From Mageeibacillus sp. UBA1255 (GTDB taxonomy: Bacteria; Bacillota; Clostridia; UBA1212; UBA1255): DNA of 19,070 nt. The stretch spans positions 1 to 19,070 of the forward strand of contig DBVV01000046.1 of the NCBI GenBank assembly GCA_002308795.1, in the 5' to 3' direction. This document shows, one piece after another, positions 1 through 8,671 of the stretch. The notes beneath the pieces are model-generated. The model saw only the letters and a program-made list of their open reading frames with translations. It did no database searches and was not told where the DNA came from. Each line of letters begins with the position of its first letter. Position 1 is the stretch's first letter. The position numbers and the translations under genes are program-made.

Positions 1-41
1 TGACCTACAATCTCTTTACGCTGTCTTCGAGCACTCCGGCG

Positions 42-70
42 TTGACAACACCCGTCATGTATTGTAAAAT
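42..70 (+). promoter_or_regulatory. Sigma-A promoter of the surface protein gene
   Basis: The -35 hexamer TTGACA (42-47) and the -10 hexamer TAAAAT (65-70) are separated by exactly 17 nt. Transcription would start near position 77, giving a leader of about 75 nt before the ATG at 153. I see no regulatory structure in that leader. The promoter shows that the gene at 153 is the first of its transcript. Confidence 0.72.
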
Positions 71-152
71 TTACACGGTTGATTGCGATACCGGACACAA
101 CCGGCACAGATAATGACTAAGAACATTTGTTAAGAAACGGAGAGTGTTGACA

Positions 153-1535
153 ATGAAAAAACTTACAGCTGTTTTGCTTGTTTTGACAATGATCATCTCT
201 ATGCTCGGCATTGCTTCTTTTGCAGCTGAAAGCAGCGAAGAACCTGCAGCTGACGATACAACATTCAGAGCCCTTCCTTACGACGAAAACGGGATCGAAC
301 CGTCGGTATGGCTTAATGTATTTGACGATGAAGGCGCCGCTATCGGTACCGACTACGTCATTTTCAATAGCGCTGCTCCGATAAAAGCGGTCGGTCTTCC
401 GGTCGTTTATTCAGGTACAAGCGAAAATACGCGTGATTCTGAAGCTAAATTCGAACTGTTCAAATGGGATACGGACATTGAAAAAACGTTGTCTTCAACA
501 CCCGTTTTAAATGAGACCGTTTACTTTGACGGAGACCATAGAGATCTGTCTCATTTTGTGCTTAGCGAGGTACAGCCTGCCGGACAATATCTTTTCAGAG
601 TGTCCCAGGTTTCCGGCCGTGAAGAAGGAGAAGACGGTCCCTACATCGTGCTTGCGATCTCAGCGATGCGCTACGGTGATAACAGACTGGAATTTGGTGC
701 AAAAGGTCCGTTCGCTTTCTATTTCGATTGTGAAAAAACCGAAGGCGTGAATGATTACTTTAAACTTCTTGAAGGAAAAGAGAATGAGATCGATATCCAG
801 CCTGAAAAGACGGTCATCGCTCGTGAAGGAGGAGCTCACGAGATATTTGAATACGGTATCGTTACACCTGTTGTCCCCGACGGTCAGGTGCTTTACACGT
901 TGACCCTTACCGCTGCTCCCACATGGACCAACACCAACGGTGACTCTGACGTCACTTATGAAGTTTACAAATGGACAGGCGACTATGATGAGAGCATCGA
1001 GGGAAGATTGATCGACTCCGGAGAGATACTTGACCACGCGGATAATTCTAATCTTACGCTCAAGTTCGGGACAAATCTTCGCTATGGATACAGTTACCTT
1101 GTTCTCATTTTAAGATCCAACGACGGAAAGATCGGTTACTGGGAAGGGTCTCCTGAATGGCCTGAAGGATGGATGTTCTTTGAGGGCGGAAGCGAGCTCG
1201 ATATCAGTCCCGCTTTGAGAGTATCATATGCTATTTCAGGCGACCTCGGACCTGAACCTACCGATCCGCCTACAAAAGAACCTACCGAAGTGCCCGTGAC
1301 TAATCCTCCTACTGAGGCTCCGGCAACCAAAGAACCGACCGATGCACCTGCAGCTACCGAAGTACCTGCGACCGATGCACCCGTTGCGACCGATGCTCCT
1401 GAAATAACAGAGAAGAGCAGCTCAACCGAATCGAAGAAAAGTCCTGTTCTTCCGATAATTCTCGGCATTTGCGGCGCGATCGTAGTAGCCAGCGTGATCG
1501 TTATAATTGTCGTTTCTAAATCTAAAAAGAAATAG
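153..1535 (+). CDS. Membrane-anchored surface protein with two related beta-rich domains
   Basis: This 460-residue protein has an N-terminal signal peptide (MKK start, hydrophobic core about residues 5-24, likely cleavage after an A-S-F-A-A stretch). Residues about 66-190 and 233-345 look like two copies of one beta-rich module: FELFKW (100-105) matches YEVYKW (269-274), and the following strands keep similar spacing. A Thr/Pro/Ala/Glu-rich stalk follows (about 367-420), then a transmembrane helix (about 431-454) and a short basic tail (KSKKK). This architecture displays the modules outside the membrane. There is no LPXTG sortase motif, so the helix itself is the anchor. I do not recognise the module and assign no function. 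I chose the ATG at 153 because GGAG at 139-142 lies 10 nt upstream, whereas a GTG at 144 would be almost on top of it. The gene has its own promoter and terminator. Confidence 0.88.
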   Translation: MKKLTAVLLVLTMIISMLGIASFAAESSEEPAADDTTFRALPYDENGIEPSVWLNVFDDEGAAIGTDYVIFNSAAPIKAVGLPVVYSGTSENTRDSEAKFELFKWDTDIEKTLSSTPVLNETVYFDGDHRDLSHFVLSEVQPAGQYLFRVSQVSGREEGEDGPYIVLAISAMRYGDNRLEFGAKGPFAFYFDCEKTEGVNDYFKLLEGKENEIDIQPEKTVIAREGGAHEIFEYGIVTPVVPDGQVLYTLTLTAAPTWTNTNGDSDVTYEVYKWTGDYDESIEGRLIDSGEILDHADNSNLTLKFGTNLRYGYSYLVLILRSNDGKIGYWEGSPEWPEGWMFFEGGSELDISPALRVSYAISGDLGPEPTDPPTKEPTEVPVTNPPTEAPATKEPTDAPAATEVPATDAPVATDAPEITEKSSSTESKKSPVLPIILGICGAIVVASVIVIIVVSKSKKK

Positions 1536-1555
1536 TCTTATCAAACTATAATACG

Positions 1556-1587
1556 CCGTGACGGTCCTTACGGCTGTCACGGTTTTT
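1556..1587 (+). terminator. Rho-independent terminator after the surface protein gene
   Basis: CCGTGAC (1556-1562) pairs with GTCACGG (1576-1582), can be extended inward by a G-T and a G-C pair, and is followed by TTTTT (1583-1587). It lies 20 nt past the stop at 1535. It also shows that an in-frame upstream GTG at 1558 is not the start of the next gene. Confidence 0.85.
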
Positions 1588-1617
1588 GACATAACAATGA
1601 AAGGAATGGCGGGAAAT

Positions 1618-2160
1618 ATGGACAATGAAATCGGAGCTCGCATAAAAGATCTTAGAGAAATAGCCGAGATCAGTATCGAAGAAGCCGCAAAAGGTACTGG
1701 GATAAGCGTTGAACTTATGAAAAAGTACGAGAATGCCGAGCTCGACGTACCGATGGGCGAACTTTCGGATATTGCTAAATTTTATCACGTGGAAATGACC
1801 GATCTGCTTGCCGGAGGCGGTCCCATGCTTCATACGTTCAGTTTTGTAAAGAACGGGCGCGGCATCAATATCGAACGCGGAAACAGATATAAGTATCAGC
1901 ACCTCGCATACAATTTCGCGGACAGGATCGCGGAACCGTTCCTTGTTACCGTTGACAGCGCTCCGGATGAAGAGATACACCTGAACCGCCACGAAGGTCA
2001 GGAATTTAACTACTGTGTCGAAGGAAAGCTGATGATACTGATCGACGGGCAGGAGTGCATCTTAGAGCCGGGAGATTCTCTTTACTTCAACTCTATGGCT
2101 CCGCACGGCATGAAATCTCTCGACGGTAAACCTGCAAAGTTCCTTGCCATTTTGCTGTAG
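1618..2160 (+). CDS. XRE-family HTH-cupin transcriptional regulator
   Basis: The protein has 180 residues. Residues about 4-62 form a Cro/C1-type helix-turn-helix (IGARIKDLREIAEISIEEAA, then GISVELMKKYENAELDVPMG). Residues about 105-180 form a cupin_2 barrel, with motif 1 around H125-x-G-x-E129 and motif 2 EPGDSLYFNSMAPHG (H163). Proteins with this layout are DNA-binding regulators whose cupin senses a small molecule, often in sugar, amino acid or polyamine metabolism. The ligand cannot be read here. I chose the ATG at 1618 because the HTH begins immediately after it, a GGCGGG-like site precedes it, and the alternative GTG at 1558 lies in the upstream terminator. The lipoprotein gene begins 16 nt after the stop, so the two are probably co-transcribed. 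No convincing promoter was found just upstream. Confidence 0.88.
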   Translation: MDNEIGARIKDLREIAEISIEEAAKGTGISVELMKKYENAELDVPMGELSDIAKFYHVEMTDLLAGGGPMLHTFSFVKNGRGINIERGNRYKYQHLAYNFADRIAEPFLVTVDSAPDEEIHLNRHEGQEFNYCVEGKLMILIDGQECILEPGDSLYFNSMAPHGMKSLDGKPAKFLAILL

Positions 2161-2176
2161 AAGCCGGAGGAAACCG

Positions 2177-5100
2177 ATGGAAAAAAACAAAAAAAGAATC
2201 ATTGCGTTTTTGACTTCGTTATTAGCGTTGTTTATTTTTGCGTCTTGTACAGGGAAGAAAGGCCCGGAACCGGGCGCGACAGATATCATTGACGTCACGC
2301 CTACCGAAAGGCCTACGGAGGTACCGATGAGAGATATTTCGAATGATACGCCGCTTGCCGACACGCTTTTATATGCTAACCGGATTGCGAACGAGGTACA
2401 GGCGTATAACACGTTGCCGAACCGGACTAAATTCACCGTTCAGAATTCAAACGCGAAATTCGAGCTTGAACTGGCGGAGTCAGATGCGAGAGGCATTTCG
2501 TATTTCGGAGATTATTACGGAAAGCCGTATTTCACCCAGTCAATGGATATGTACGTGATCGATTCCGAGGGCAACGAATGGTCAGACCGCTATTCCGGTT
2601 CCAAAGGCAGGCAGAATACGTACAGGCTCGGATATTATTATACCGAAGTCCATCTGATGGATCTTTCGCTCGGGCTCTCAGATGCCGGAGAAATAACGTT
2701 CAGTCATACCGCAGATATTTTCTCTAAATACGGCTGGAACGCGAACATGGCCGAAATCGAGGCAGTCGAGAACGGTATAAAGTATACAGTGACGAATTCT
2801 GCCGATCCGTACGCCGGGAGGAAGCTCGACAGAACGGTGCCGCAGGATGAAGTTGACGCGGTACGCATAAGGCTGATATCAGACGTAGACTGCTCCGGAG
2901 ATATATATTATTTTGACAACGTCACCGGCGGTTTTAACGGAGATCAGCACACGTCTTTCTCTATTATCGGTGATGGAAAAGAGCACTGGTACTACGTTTC
3001 TCTGCCGGCGCTCGAAGGAGACCTCGCGGGTGTCCGTCTGGATGCCAACGGTTCTGTAGGCGACGTTTTTTACATCACAGGTATAGAAGCGGTTCGCAGC
3101 AATACGAGTATGGACGTACGCACGGATCGCGTGTATCACGTTTATTCAGATAAGCTGCATCAGGCACTCAGATTCGTTGCCGCATCACCGCTCGCAGGCG
3201 CTAAAGAGTACGGGATCGTATGGAAAGTGAGCAAGGACAATATTGACGCGCTTCAGATCCGCGACGTGAACGGTACGCACAACGATCTTTCTTTTGACGC
3301 TTCGAGCGTGGAATACGTTGCGTTCCACGTAAAGGACAACGGCGTTGTCGGAATCATTATTCCTGCCGAGGACAGCGGCACGAATAAAGTTACGGTCACG
3401 GATGAAAACGGATATTATACCGTTCGTCAGTTCACGGATTCGCCTAAAGATCTTAAGAAGGGCAAAGATTATACCGTCGGTAACCGCTTATACTGTGATA
3501 AAAACGCCACTTTCGACGCTATCGACGGTCAGGCGTTCTTAGAGCGCCATCCGCTTACGGATATGACCGTGGGCGAGACGAACGCTAAAACTAAATTCGC
3601 AGGATATAATTATCTGCGAGGCTGCTATATGTTCACCAAGAAAGGCACCGACTTTAACTCGGCATATTCCAAAAAGAACGTGAATAAATATTATACGACC
3701 GACGTTACGGTGAACGGCGACAGCAGCGACAGAAAAATATATATGTGCTTCCAGGGATCTGACGGAAGCCTTGAATGTGCAGCGCTGTTAGATGAAAATA
3801 AAGTGCTGGTACCTGTTCCGATGGAAGTCTGCAAGAATTTCCACGGCGAGAACGAAGAGCCTTTCTATGAACCGGATGATCCTATGTACGGAGACAGCAT
3901 TTTCCCGCTCGTCGTAAAGAGCGGAAAAAGTGTTAAATTCACCGAGCTCCATCTATACCAGAACTGGGGAGTATTTCCACTGAAGCAGATCTCATCGATC
4001 CAGTTCTTTATCGGATATTACCATCTGTCTACGGGCGTGACGGAATCCAACTGTATCGCGCCGTACTACGTTTACGGTAAAGACGGCTGGACGCTTCCGG
4101 ACTTTCGAGGCTGCAGCGGTGTGATGTGGACTTCACAGCCTCAGTTTACTTCCGTCGGTATCCACAAGTGGCTTTCGTATACTGACGAAAACGGAAAGAA
4201 ACAGCAGAGTGAATATACAGGGACGGATATTCATTCGAGCGGTCAGACTTATGCGGATATCGATTACAGTTACGTTTCGGACTGCGGTTCATATAAGTAT
4301 ACTCTGCGCCACGTAGAATTTCCGCAGAATGACGAAAACAGGACGTATTACACGATTTCTGTCGAGTTCCTGAAAGATCTCACGATCGACGACGCGAGGG
4401 ACAAATTCACGCTGCTTCATTTCAACAGCCGCGACAATAACTTCTCCGAATTCCTGTACCTCGGTGCTGACGGGAATCCCGTAACCGAATCGCTCCCGCT
4501 TACCGAGAAGACCTCGAAGACGTTCAAACTCAATAAAAACTCGTTCTACTATGCGATCTACGGCGCGAAATATTCGAATTTGAAAGATAAGAAGGGCACG
4601 GACGTAATGAATTACGCACTCATCATGCGCGATTCGGACGTTACCGTAGGAGGTAAAAAGTGGGACGGTTCGTACTGTGTGCGCTATTACTTTGACGGCG
4701 GCCTCGATAACCTTTATCTCACGTTCGACGAAGGGAAGATGGAATTCAAGAAAGGCGATAAGATGGTGCTGAACGTGATTCTGCTTCCGTACGGCGGAGA
4801 TGCAAAAGACGCAATGAAACACGCGCCGGTCGTTTACGAAGATTCTGTACTCCATCCGGTTAATATCACCGCATCCAAAGGCACTGTGATCGAAGACACT
4901 TACGTTCCGAAAGTCCTTGCCGACGGTAATTCCGCGGAATTTACCGTTACCGGGTCAAGAAACAGAAACACTGTTGTCGTATACGGTTTCGACGTGCTCG
5001 CAAAGCCTAAGATCGAGGTCAACGAGAACGGAGAGTGGAAGGAATACGTTACTTCCGTCGCTGACTACGACGGCTATTCGGTGGCAATGTCCCCGGACGG

Positions 5101-5179
5101 CACTTATGCTTATTCGTTCGTCTACGAGATCGGTTCCCCCTCGGACGAGCGGACGTTTAAGATCAGCGCAGGGAAATAA
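2177..5179 (+). CDS. Large lipoprotein of unknown function
   Basis: This is a 1000-residue exported lipoprotein. Its type II signal peptide has basic residues K5-R7, a hydrophobic stretch at 8-22 and the lipobox FAS-C24, followed by a Thr/Pro-rich linker (PTERPTEVP). Residues about 215-312 resemble the jelly-roll, carbohydrate-binding-like modules of secreted glycan-active proteins: a GDGKEHWYYVSLPAL stretch is followed by AGVRLDANGSVGDVFYITGIE. The remaining roughly 680 residues are beta-rich, aromatic-rich and unrecognised. I see no clear glycosidase, lyase or protease active-site motif. The start is decided by CCGGAGG (2164-2170), 6 nt before the ATG. A reading frame extending upstream to 2144 overlaps the regulator gene and would hide the signal peptide. 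The gene follows the XRE-cupin regulator by 16 nt and is closed by a terminator at 5190. A surface role in binding or processing glycans is inference only. Confidence 0.85.
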   Translation: MEKNKKRIIAFLTSLLALFIFASCTGKKGPEPGATDIIDVTPTERPTEVPMRDISNDTPLADTLLYANRIANEVQAYNTLPNRTKFTVQNSNAKFELELAESDARGISYFGDYYGKPYFTQSMDMYVIDSEGNEWSDRYSGSKGRQNTYRLGYYYTEVHLMDLSLGLSDAGEITFSHTADIFSKYGWNANMAEIEAVENGIKYTVTNSADPYAGRKLDRTVPQDEVDAVRIRLISDVDCSGDIYYFDNVTGGFNGDQHTSFSIIGDGKEHWYYVSLPALEGDLAGVRLDANGSVGDVFYITGIEAVRSNTSMDVRTDRVYHVYSDKLHQALRFVAASPLAGAKEYGIVWKVSKDNIDALQIRDVNGTHNDLSFDASSVEYVAFHVKDNGVVGIIIPAEDSGTNKVTVTDENGYYTVRQFTDSPKDLKKGKDYTVGNRLYCDKNATFDAIDGQAFLERHPLTDMTVGETNAKTKFAGYNYLRGCYMFTKKGTDFNSAYSKKNVNKYYTTDVTVNGDSSDRKIYMCFQGSDGSLECAALLDENKVLVPVPMEVCKNFHGENEEPFYEPDDPMYGDSIFPLVVKSGKSVKFTELHLYQNWGVFPLKQISSIQFFIGYYHLSTGVTESNCIAPYYVYGKDGWTLPDFRGCSGVMWTSQPQFTSVGIHKWLSYTDENGKKQQSEYTGTDIHSSGQTYADIDYSYVSDCGSYKYTLRHVEFPQNDENRTYYTISVEFLKDLTIDDARDKFTLLHFNSRDNNFSEFLYLGADGNPVTESLPLTEKTSKTFKLNKNSFYYAIYGAKYSNLKDKKGTDVMNYALIMRDSDVTVGGKKWDGSYCVRYYFDGGLDNLYLTFDEGKMEFKKGDKMVLNVILLPYGGDAKDAMKHAPVVYEDSVLHPVNITASKGTVIEDTYVPKVLADGNSAEFTVTGSRNRNTVVVYGFDVLAKPKIEVNENGEWKEYVTSVADYDGYSVAMSPDGTYAYSFVYEIGSPSDERTFKISAGK

Positions 5180-5189
5180 AGACGCTTCT

Positions 5190-5217
5190 CAGCCCGGCCT
5201 GTCCGGGCTGATTTTTT
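5190..5217 (+). terminator. Rho-independent terminator after the lipoprotein gene
   Basis: CAGCCCGG (5190-5197) and CCGGGCTG (5203-5210) form a perfect 8-bp GC-rich stem with a 5-nt loop, followed by TTTTTT (5212-5217). It lies 10 nt past the lipoprotein stop and ends the regulator-lipoprotein transcript. Confidence 0.93.
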
Positions 5218-5266
5218 GACCGTAATATAACAAACTAGATATGAATTGAAAGGAAATGTTGCTAAA

Positions 5267-7807
5267 ATGTTAAAAATCGTATCGATCCTGCTTGACGGCG
5301 CGCCGCTTGAAAAAGAGGCGAGATACCGCATCACTTCTAAACGCAATCCCGTCTTCGGATGGCGCGTGCTTAGCGATAAAGGCGATAACCGCACCGTTTC
5401 GTACCGTGTGAGTGTTCTGACGCTTGACGGCGAAGTCTGGGATTCAGGCGTCCGCGAAGGCGCAAAAAGCGGTGAAAAATGTAAATATACAGGGCCGCAG
5501 CTGCCGGATCTTACGGAACTTTACGTACACGTGGAGATCACAGACGCGTACGGCGAGAAGGCTGAGCGAGACGAATGGTTTTACAGCTTCACGTCTGAAC
5601 CTGATTTTCCCTGGATCAAAGCGGAAAACAGCGCTAAAAGGCGCCCTGTCGTATTTCGTAAAAAGTTCAGATTAGATGAAGTTCCTTCGCACGCAATGGC
5701 GCTCTATTGCGGCATCGGCTATGCTGCGTTTTACGTGAACGGCGTCAGAGTTAACGGTGCTCGCCTCGATCCTGCTTTCACCGATTATTCTAAGCGCTGC
5801 CAGTTCGTATTTGAAGAAGGGTTTGAGGCGCTTTTAAGAGAAGGGGAAAACGAGATTGCTTTTAACGTTGCCGACGGATACCGCAATTTTGACAGTCCGT
5901 TTCTGATAGGCGAACTTGGCTTCCCGAGACCGCGCTTCGACGGAGAAAACGCCCTCAGTGCAAAGCTTGTCATCGAATGCGAACACGGCAAAAAACTCGA
6001 ACTGGTGACGGACGACAAGTGGGAATGGTCATACACCAATATATTGTCGTCCAGCGTATACGACGGCGAAATCTACGACGCGCGCGACCGTTCGTTCGAG
6101 CCTCATCCCGCGGTCATATGCCCCAAACCGTGCGAAAAAGCTGATCTCATGACGATCCCGCCTGTAACGAGGCAGGAAGTATACAAACCTGTTGACGTGT
6201 TTATGAACCGCGGCGAAGGCGAGACCGGGACGGAGTACGTGGTGGATTTCGGACAAAACATTGCCGGCGTCGTGCGTCTTAAACTGCCTGCAGATCCTGA
6301 GCCCGGAAGAACGATTATAATGCGCTTTTCTGAAGTGCTTGACGACGGATTCAGACTCTACACCGCTCCGCTTCGCAAAGCGCTGGCAACAGACGTGTAC
6401 GTTTGTTCCGGCGATGGCAGCGACGGTGATTTCTGGCAGCCCGAGTTTACTTATCACGGTTTTCGCTATTGCTCGGTTTCAGGCTACGGCGACGTGTTTA
6501 CCGAAGACTTCATTATGGCCGTCTCACTCTATACAGATCTGGATCAGACGGGTGATTTCAGGTGCGGGAGCTCTGCGCTCAACGCGATCCATAAGGCATG
6601 CGTACAGACTGAAAAAGCTAATATACACTCGATACTGACCGACTGCCCTCAGCGCGACGAACGTATGGGCTGGATGAACGACGCAACCGTCAGATTCGAA
6701 GAAACGCCTTACAATTTCGAAATAGACCGCATATTCCCGAAAGTCGTTGACGACATATGCGACGCACAGGACGAGGCGGGAAGGATCACCTGTACCGCGC
6801 CGTTCGTTATCGGCTCGCGGCCTGCAGATCCGGTATGCTCATCATTCCTTGTCGCCGGATACGAATATTTCAAACGCACGCTCGACGTGTCGTTCGTATC
6901 TTTGCATTACGATAACTGGCGCCGCTGGGAGGAGTATCTGCTGTCGCGGTCTAAAGATTATATCGTCGATTATACGTATTACGGCGATTGGGCAGCTCCC
7001 ATGGAGAGCTGCGTGTCGCAGGAGGACGCACGTTCGTCGTCAACGCCGGGCGTATTGATGTCAACAGGTTATTCGTATTTTAACTGTTTGCGGCTCGCCG
7101 GTTTTGCGTCGCTCCTGGGCCTCACCGGTGACGTGGGAAAATGGCTCAATCTTTCGCGCTGCATCCGCGCTGCTTTCCTTGATAAGTGGTACGATCCCTC
7201 GACGGGGAAGGTGGCAACAGGTTCTCAAGGCTGCCAGGCTTTTGCACTGTGGCTGGGCATCCTGCCCGAAGAAGGACGTGAAAAAGCATTCTCCGTTTTG
7301 CTGAGTGACGTCGAATCGCGCGGCTATAAATTCACGACCGGAAACCTAACCACGCGCTATCTTTTCGATATCCTCACTGAATACGGCGAGGTTGATACGG
7401 CAATGCGCATCCTTCTCGATGAGTCTTATCCGGGCTACGGGTTTATGCTCGAGAACGGTGCGACGACTATTTGGGAAAGATTTGAGTTGAAAAAAGATCC
7501 CGGTATGAATTCGCATAACCACCCGATGTATGCGAGCATCGACCGCTGGTTCTACAGATATATCCTTGGAATCAACAATCCCAGTGAAAACGACAGAGAA
7601 TACACCGTTCATCCGTATTTCCCCGATGGCCTGCTGAGCGCACAGGGCTGGTTTATGACGCCTGCGGGCAAGCTCTGTGTCCGCTGGAAGCGTACGTACG
7701 GCAAAACGCAGCTGTCTGTATCGGTGCCGTTCGGCGTGAAATGTAAGATCGAGGCCGGAGATGTTAACGAATCTGTTGGCTCCGGCGAGTATGTTTTTGA
7801 ATTTTAA
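5267..7807 (+). CDS. Alpha-L-rhamnosidase, glycoside hydrolase family 78 type
   Basis: The 846-residue protein has the usual GH78 order. It has an N-terminal beta domain (about 1-110), a rhamnosidase N domain (about 125-290, with YCGIGYAAFYVNG and LDPAFTDYSKR), a concanavalin-like domain (about 305-420, VDFGQNIAGVVRL and YHGFRY), an (alpha/alpha)6 catalytic barrel (about 430-770) and a C-terminal beta domain (about 775-846). The barrel carries DCPQRDERMGW (459-469) and TTIWERFE (733-740). By family analogy E465 is the candidate general acid and E737 the candidate base. GH78 enzymes cleave terminal alpha-L-rhamnose by inversion. There is no signal peptide, so it probably acts in the cytoplasm on imported oligosaccharides. 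The ATG at 5267 has AAAGGA 12 nt upstream, a long spacing. A TTG at 5246 has no ribosome site. The gene follows a terminator, so it needs its own promoter. TTGACC at 5216 with TATGAA at 5240 is possible but weak. Confidence 0.93.
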   Translation: MLKIVSILLDGAPLEKEARYRITSKRNPVFGWRVLSDKGDNRTVSYRVSVLTLDGEVWDSGVREGAKSGEKCKYTGPQLPDLTELYVHVEITDAYGEKAERDEWFYSFTSEPDFPWIKAENSAKRRPVVFRKKFRLDEVPSHAMALYCGIGYAAFYVNGVRVNGARLDPAFTDYSKRCQFVFEEGFEALLREGENEIAFNVADGYRNFDSPFLIGELGFPRPRFDGENALSAKLVIECEHGKKLELVTDDKWEWSYTNILSSSVYDGEIYDARDRSFEPHPAVICPKPCEKADLMTIPPVTRQEVYKPVDVFMNRGEGETGTEYVVDFGQNIAGVVRLKLPADPEPGRTIIMRFSEVLDDGFRLYTAPLRKALATDVYVCSGDGSDGDFWQPEFTYHGFRYCSVSGYGDVFTEDFIMAVSLYTDLDQTGDFRCGSSALNAIHKACVQTEKANIHSILTDCPQRDERMGWMNDATVRFEETPYNFEIDRIFPKVVDDICDAQDEAGRITCTAPFVIGSRPADPVCSSFLVAGYEYFKRTLDVSFVSLHYDNWRRWEEYLLSRSKDYIVDYTYYGDWAAPMESCVSQEDARSSSTPGVLMSTGYSYFNCLRLAGFASLLGLTGDVGKWLNLSRCIRAAFLDKWYDPSTGKVATGSQGCQAFALWLGILPEEGREKAFSVLLSDVESRGYKFTTGNLTTRYLFDILTEYGEVDTAMRILLDESYPGYGFMLENGATTIWERFELKKDPGMNSHNHPMYASIDRWFYRYILGINNPSENDREYTVHPYFPDGLLSAQGWFMTPAGKLCVRWKRTYGKTQLSVSVPFGVKCKIEAGDVNESVGSGEYVFEF

Positions 7808-7821
7808 TGATGAAAATCTTG

Positions 7822-7875
7822 GCGCCTGTACGTCCCATTTCTATAAAAATCAATTAAATGTGACGTACAGGGCGC
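7822..7875. repeat. Imperfect inverted repeat in a convergent intergenic region
   Basis: GCGCCTGTACGTC (7822-7834) pairs with GACGTACAGGGCGC (7862-7875), forming 13 base pairs with one bulged G (7870) around a 27-nt AT-rich loop. It begins 14 nt after the rhamnosidase stop. There is no T-run, so it is not a standard terminator, but it could serve as a processing or termination hairpin on either strand between two convergent genes. Confidence 0.7.
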
Positions 7876-7946
7876 TGCCTATGATTTTGATCAAAGGTGA
7901 AAAACGGGGTTCTGTACGTCCCACTTCTATTAAAATCAATTAAATG
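7826..7946. repeat. Two 35-bp near-identical direct repeats
   Basis: Positions 7826-7860 and 7912-7946 are the same 35-bp sequence (beginning CTGTACGTCCC and ending AATCAATTAAATG) with 2 differences, spaced 86 bp apart. The first copy forms part of the inverted repeat at 7822-7875. The second has the left arm and loop but no right arm, so it looks truncated. The arm at 7862-7870 could pair with either copy. Confidence 0.85.
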
Positions 7947-7990
7947 AAAGGTTTTTAAATGAAATGGCAGAATGATTAATTTAAAAAATT

Positions 7991-8671
7991 TTAAATAACG
8001 TTATAATTAAACGGGATCGAGAATGACATTGTCCGCCCGTCGTCAGGATGAGGGAAGGTAAGAGAAGTGGCCGAAAGAGCGATAGGAGGGTAATTGTCCG
8101 CGCTGCCGTAGCGCCGGTCACCCAGGACAGGCATCCTGCGCGAGCCGAACTGTACGCGGATCTGATGCGTACGGCCGGTATCGAGAACGATATTCACGTG
8201 CGAGATCAGCGATCCGTCGCGGAGCCGGACAGTTTCGACCAATTTGTATGATAAAGACGCGCTTCGCACGCCCTTCCGCTCGCGCTTAACCACGTAAACT
8301 TTCGAAGACCTCGAATCCTTGAATAGCAGGTCTCGAAACGATCCTTCCGGAGACTCCGGAACACCGTGGATCCATGCGTCATAACCTTTAATGAAACGTC
8401 CGTCCTGGATCGACGAACTAAGAATTGAAGCGGATGATGCACTAAGCGCATATACCATTATCCCCTCAGTTTCGCGGTCAAGCCTGTGTACGGGAAATAA
8501 TTCGCGCAGGGACAATGATTTCATCAGCTCATCAGGAAATGACCGTACCGGAGAGCCGGTACCGTTCCTGCCCGCAGCAGATTCACTGATATAGCCTCGC
8601 GGTTTTACTGCTACGACAATACTATTATCGCGGTAAAGAATATTAATTTCACTAGACAATTCCGTTGACAT
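7991..8671 (-). CDS. RluA-family RNA pseudouridine synthase
   Basis: The 226-residue enzyme isomerises uridine to pseudouridine in rRNA or tRNA. The family signature is clear: HRLDRETEG (62-70) contains the catalytic D65, and GRTHQIRVQF (166-175) is the second conserved block. An early NILYRDNSIVVAVKP stretch (10-24) is also typical. There is no S4 domain, so it resembles short RluA/TruC-like members rather than RluD. The target site cannot be assigned. Three starts lie close together (GTG 8680, ATG 8677, ATG 8671). GGAG (complement of 8680-8683) is 8 nt from the ATG at 8671 and too close to the others, so I chose 8671. The gene converges on the rhamnosidase gene and diverges from a tRNA gene whose -35 box lies at its start codon. 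Confidence 0.92.
   Translation of the reverse strand: MSTELSSEINILYRDNSIVVAVKPRGYISESAAGRNGTGSPVRSFPDELMKSLSLRELFPVHRLDRETEGIMVYALSASSASILSSSIQDGRFIKGYDAWIHGVPESPEGSFRDLLFKDSRSSKVYVVKRERKGVRSASLSYKLVETVRLRDGSLISHVNIVLDTGRTHQIRVQFGSRRMPVLGDRRYGSADNYPPIALSATSLTFPHPDDGRTMSFSIPFNYNVI

Noticed and set aside
3..113. Open frame of 36 codons that could be the tail of an upstream gene
   Set aside because: It overlaps a strong promoter (42-70), has no terminator after it and shows no recognisable protein motif. It cannot be supported from this window.
1136..1468. Long minus-strand frame rich in Gly/Ser/Val repeats
   Set aside because: It is the complement of the Thr/Pro-rich stalk of the surface protein, and has no ribosome site of its own.
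153..1535. Sortase-anchored (LPXTG) surface protein
   Set aside because: There is no LPXTG motif before the C-terminal helix. The protein appears anchored by the helix itself.
1547..1552. TATAAT before the XRE-cupin gene as a promoter
   Set aside because: No acceptable -35 box lies 16-18 nt upstream, and the transcript would begin inside the terminator hairpin.
5216..5245. Promoter TTGACC-N18-TATGAA for the rhamnosidase gene
   Set aside because: The -10 is poor, and the predicted start near 5252 would cut off the ribosome site.
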